A stretch of 64,000 nt of DNA, from positions 12,662,653 through 12,726,652 of the forward strand of contig NC_086363.1 in assembly GCF_036324505.1 (NCBI RefSeq). Reading direction: 5' to 3'. Numbering within the stretch: position 1 is the first letter of the stretch; each line of letters begins with the position of its first letter. The notes beneath the pieces are model-generated. The model saw only the letters and a program-made list of their open reading frames with translations. It searched no databases and was not told the DNA's origin. Made by a program: the position numbers and the translations under genes. Source of the stretch: Eleginops maclovinus. Lineage: Eukaryota; Chordata; Actinopteri; Perciformes; Eleginopidae. Below are positions 63,808-64,000 of the stretch, in pieces.

Positions 63808-64000
63808 GTGAGGACACACACATATGACCACATGCATGCATCGCAGACAACTATGAAGTTGTGGTTTGTCACACATGCGGGAAAACACAGCATGTGCCTC
63901 CTCCCACACACACAAGCATACATGTGAATCTGTACATATGATTCATCACAAAAATCGGAAGGCGTCTCTCACATAAAAATAGACTGACAGCTGACTCCCT
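63808..64000 (+). other. SYNDIG1L: Start of the next SYNDIG1L intron
   Basis: The donor GTGAGG begins at 63808. The remaining 193 bases are intronic, with CACA-rich words, and contain no further exon. Confidence 0.8.

Overview
The window is vertebrate nuclear DNA, almost certainly from a teleost fish and probably a percomorph. It is AT-rich and gene-poor, with long dinucleotide and tetranucleotide microsatellites, a full-length Tc1-type transposon, tRNA-derived SINEs with a LINE-like 3' tail, TTAA-flanked short inverted-repeat elements of kinds I recall from fish genomes, and one spliced vertebrate gene. There are no operons, Shine-Dalgarno sites, CRISPR arrays or prokaryotic genes.

Only one cellular protein-coding gene is supported: SYNDIG1L (synapse differentiation inducing 1-like, also called TMEM90A or capucin), on the + strand and incomplete at its 3' end. 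The first coding exon (44678-45181, residues 1-168) carries the family start motif MENLSELQNPLL. An 18.5-kb intron follows, and then a second coding exon (63670-63807, residues 169-214) holding the PPRDHLGL motif and the hydrophobic CD225-type segment. Both junctions are phase 0 with consensus GT/AG signals. The last exon lies beyond position 64000. A CpG-containing stretch at about 37600-38125, ending in a good splice donor, is my candidate for the promoter and untranslated first exon.

Layout: 1-370 may be the 3' end of an upstream gene (weak). 370-10800 is non-coding, with a dead hAT transposase C-terminus at 7155-7575. 10838-13114 is a nested repeat block: a truncated teleost repeat, 19 copies of an 8-bp G-rich unit, and an LTR-type retroelement on the - strand with proline-rich tandem-repeat frames. 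16389-17993 is an apparently intact Tc1 element. 22011-22345 holds two head-to-tail SINE copies. 33602-33862 is a 140-bp duplication containing telomere-like TTAGGG repeats. 37695-39191 has three long microsatellites next to the putative promoter. 45182-63669 is the SYNDIG1L intron, with a nested MITE at 51041-51964 and TTAA-type elements at 50983, 55134 and 57108.

I found no convincing undescribed biological system. The most interesting signals are the intact Tc1 element, the G-quadruplex-capable octamer array at the junction of two mobile elements, the telomere-like duplication, and three relatives of one TTAA family, one of them interrupted by another element. Repeat family names and homologies are from recognition only; no search was run.
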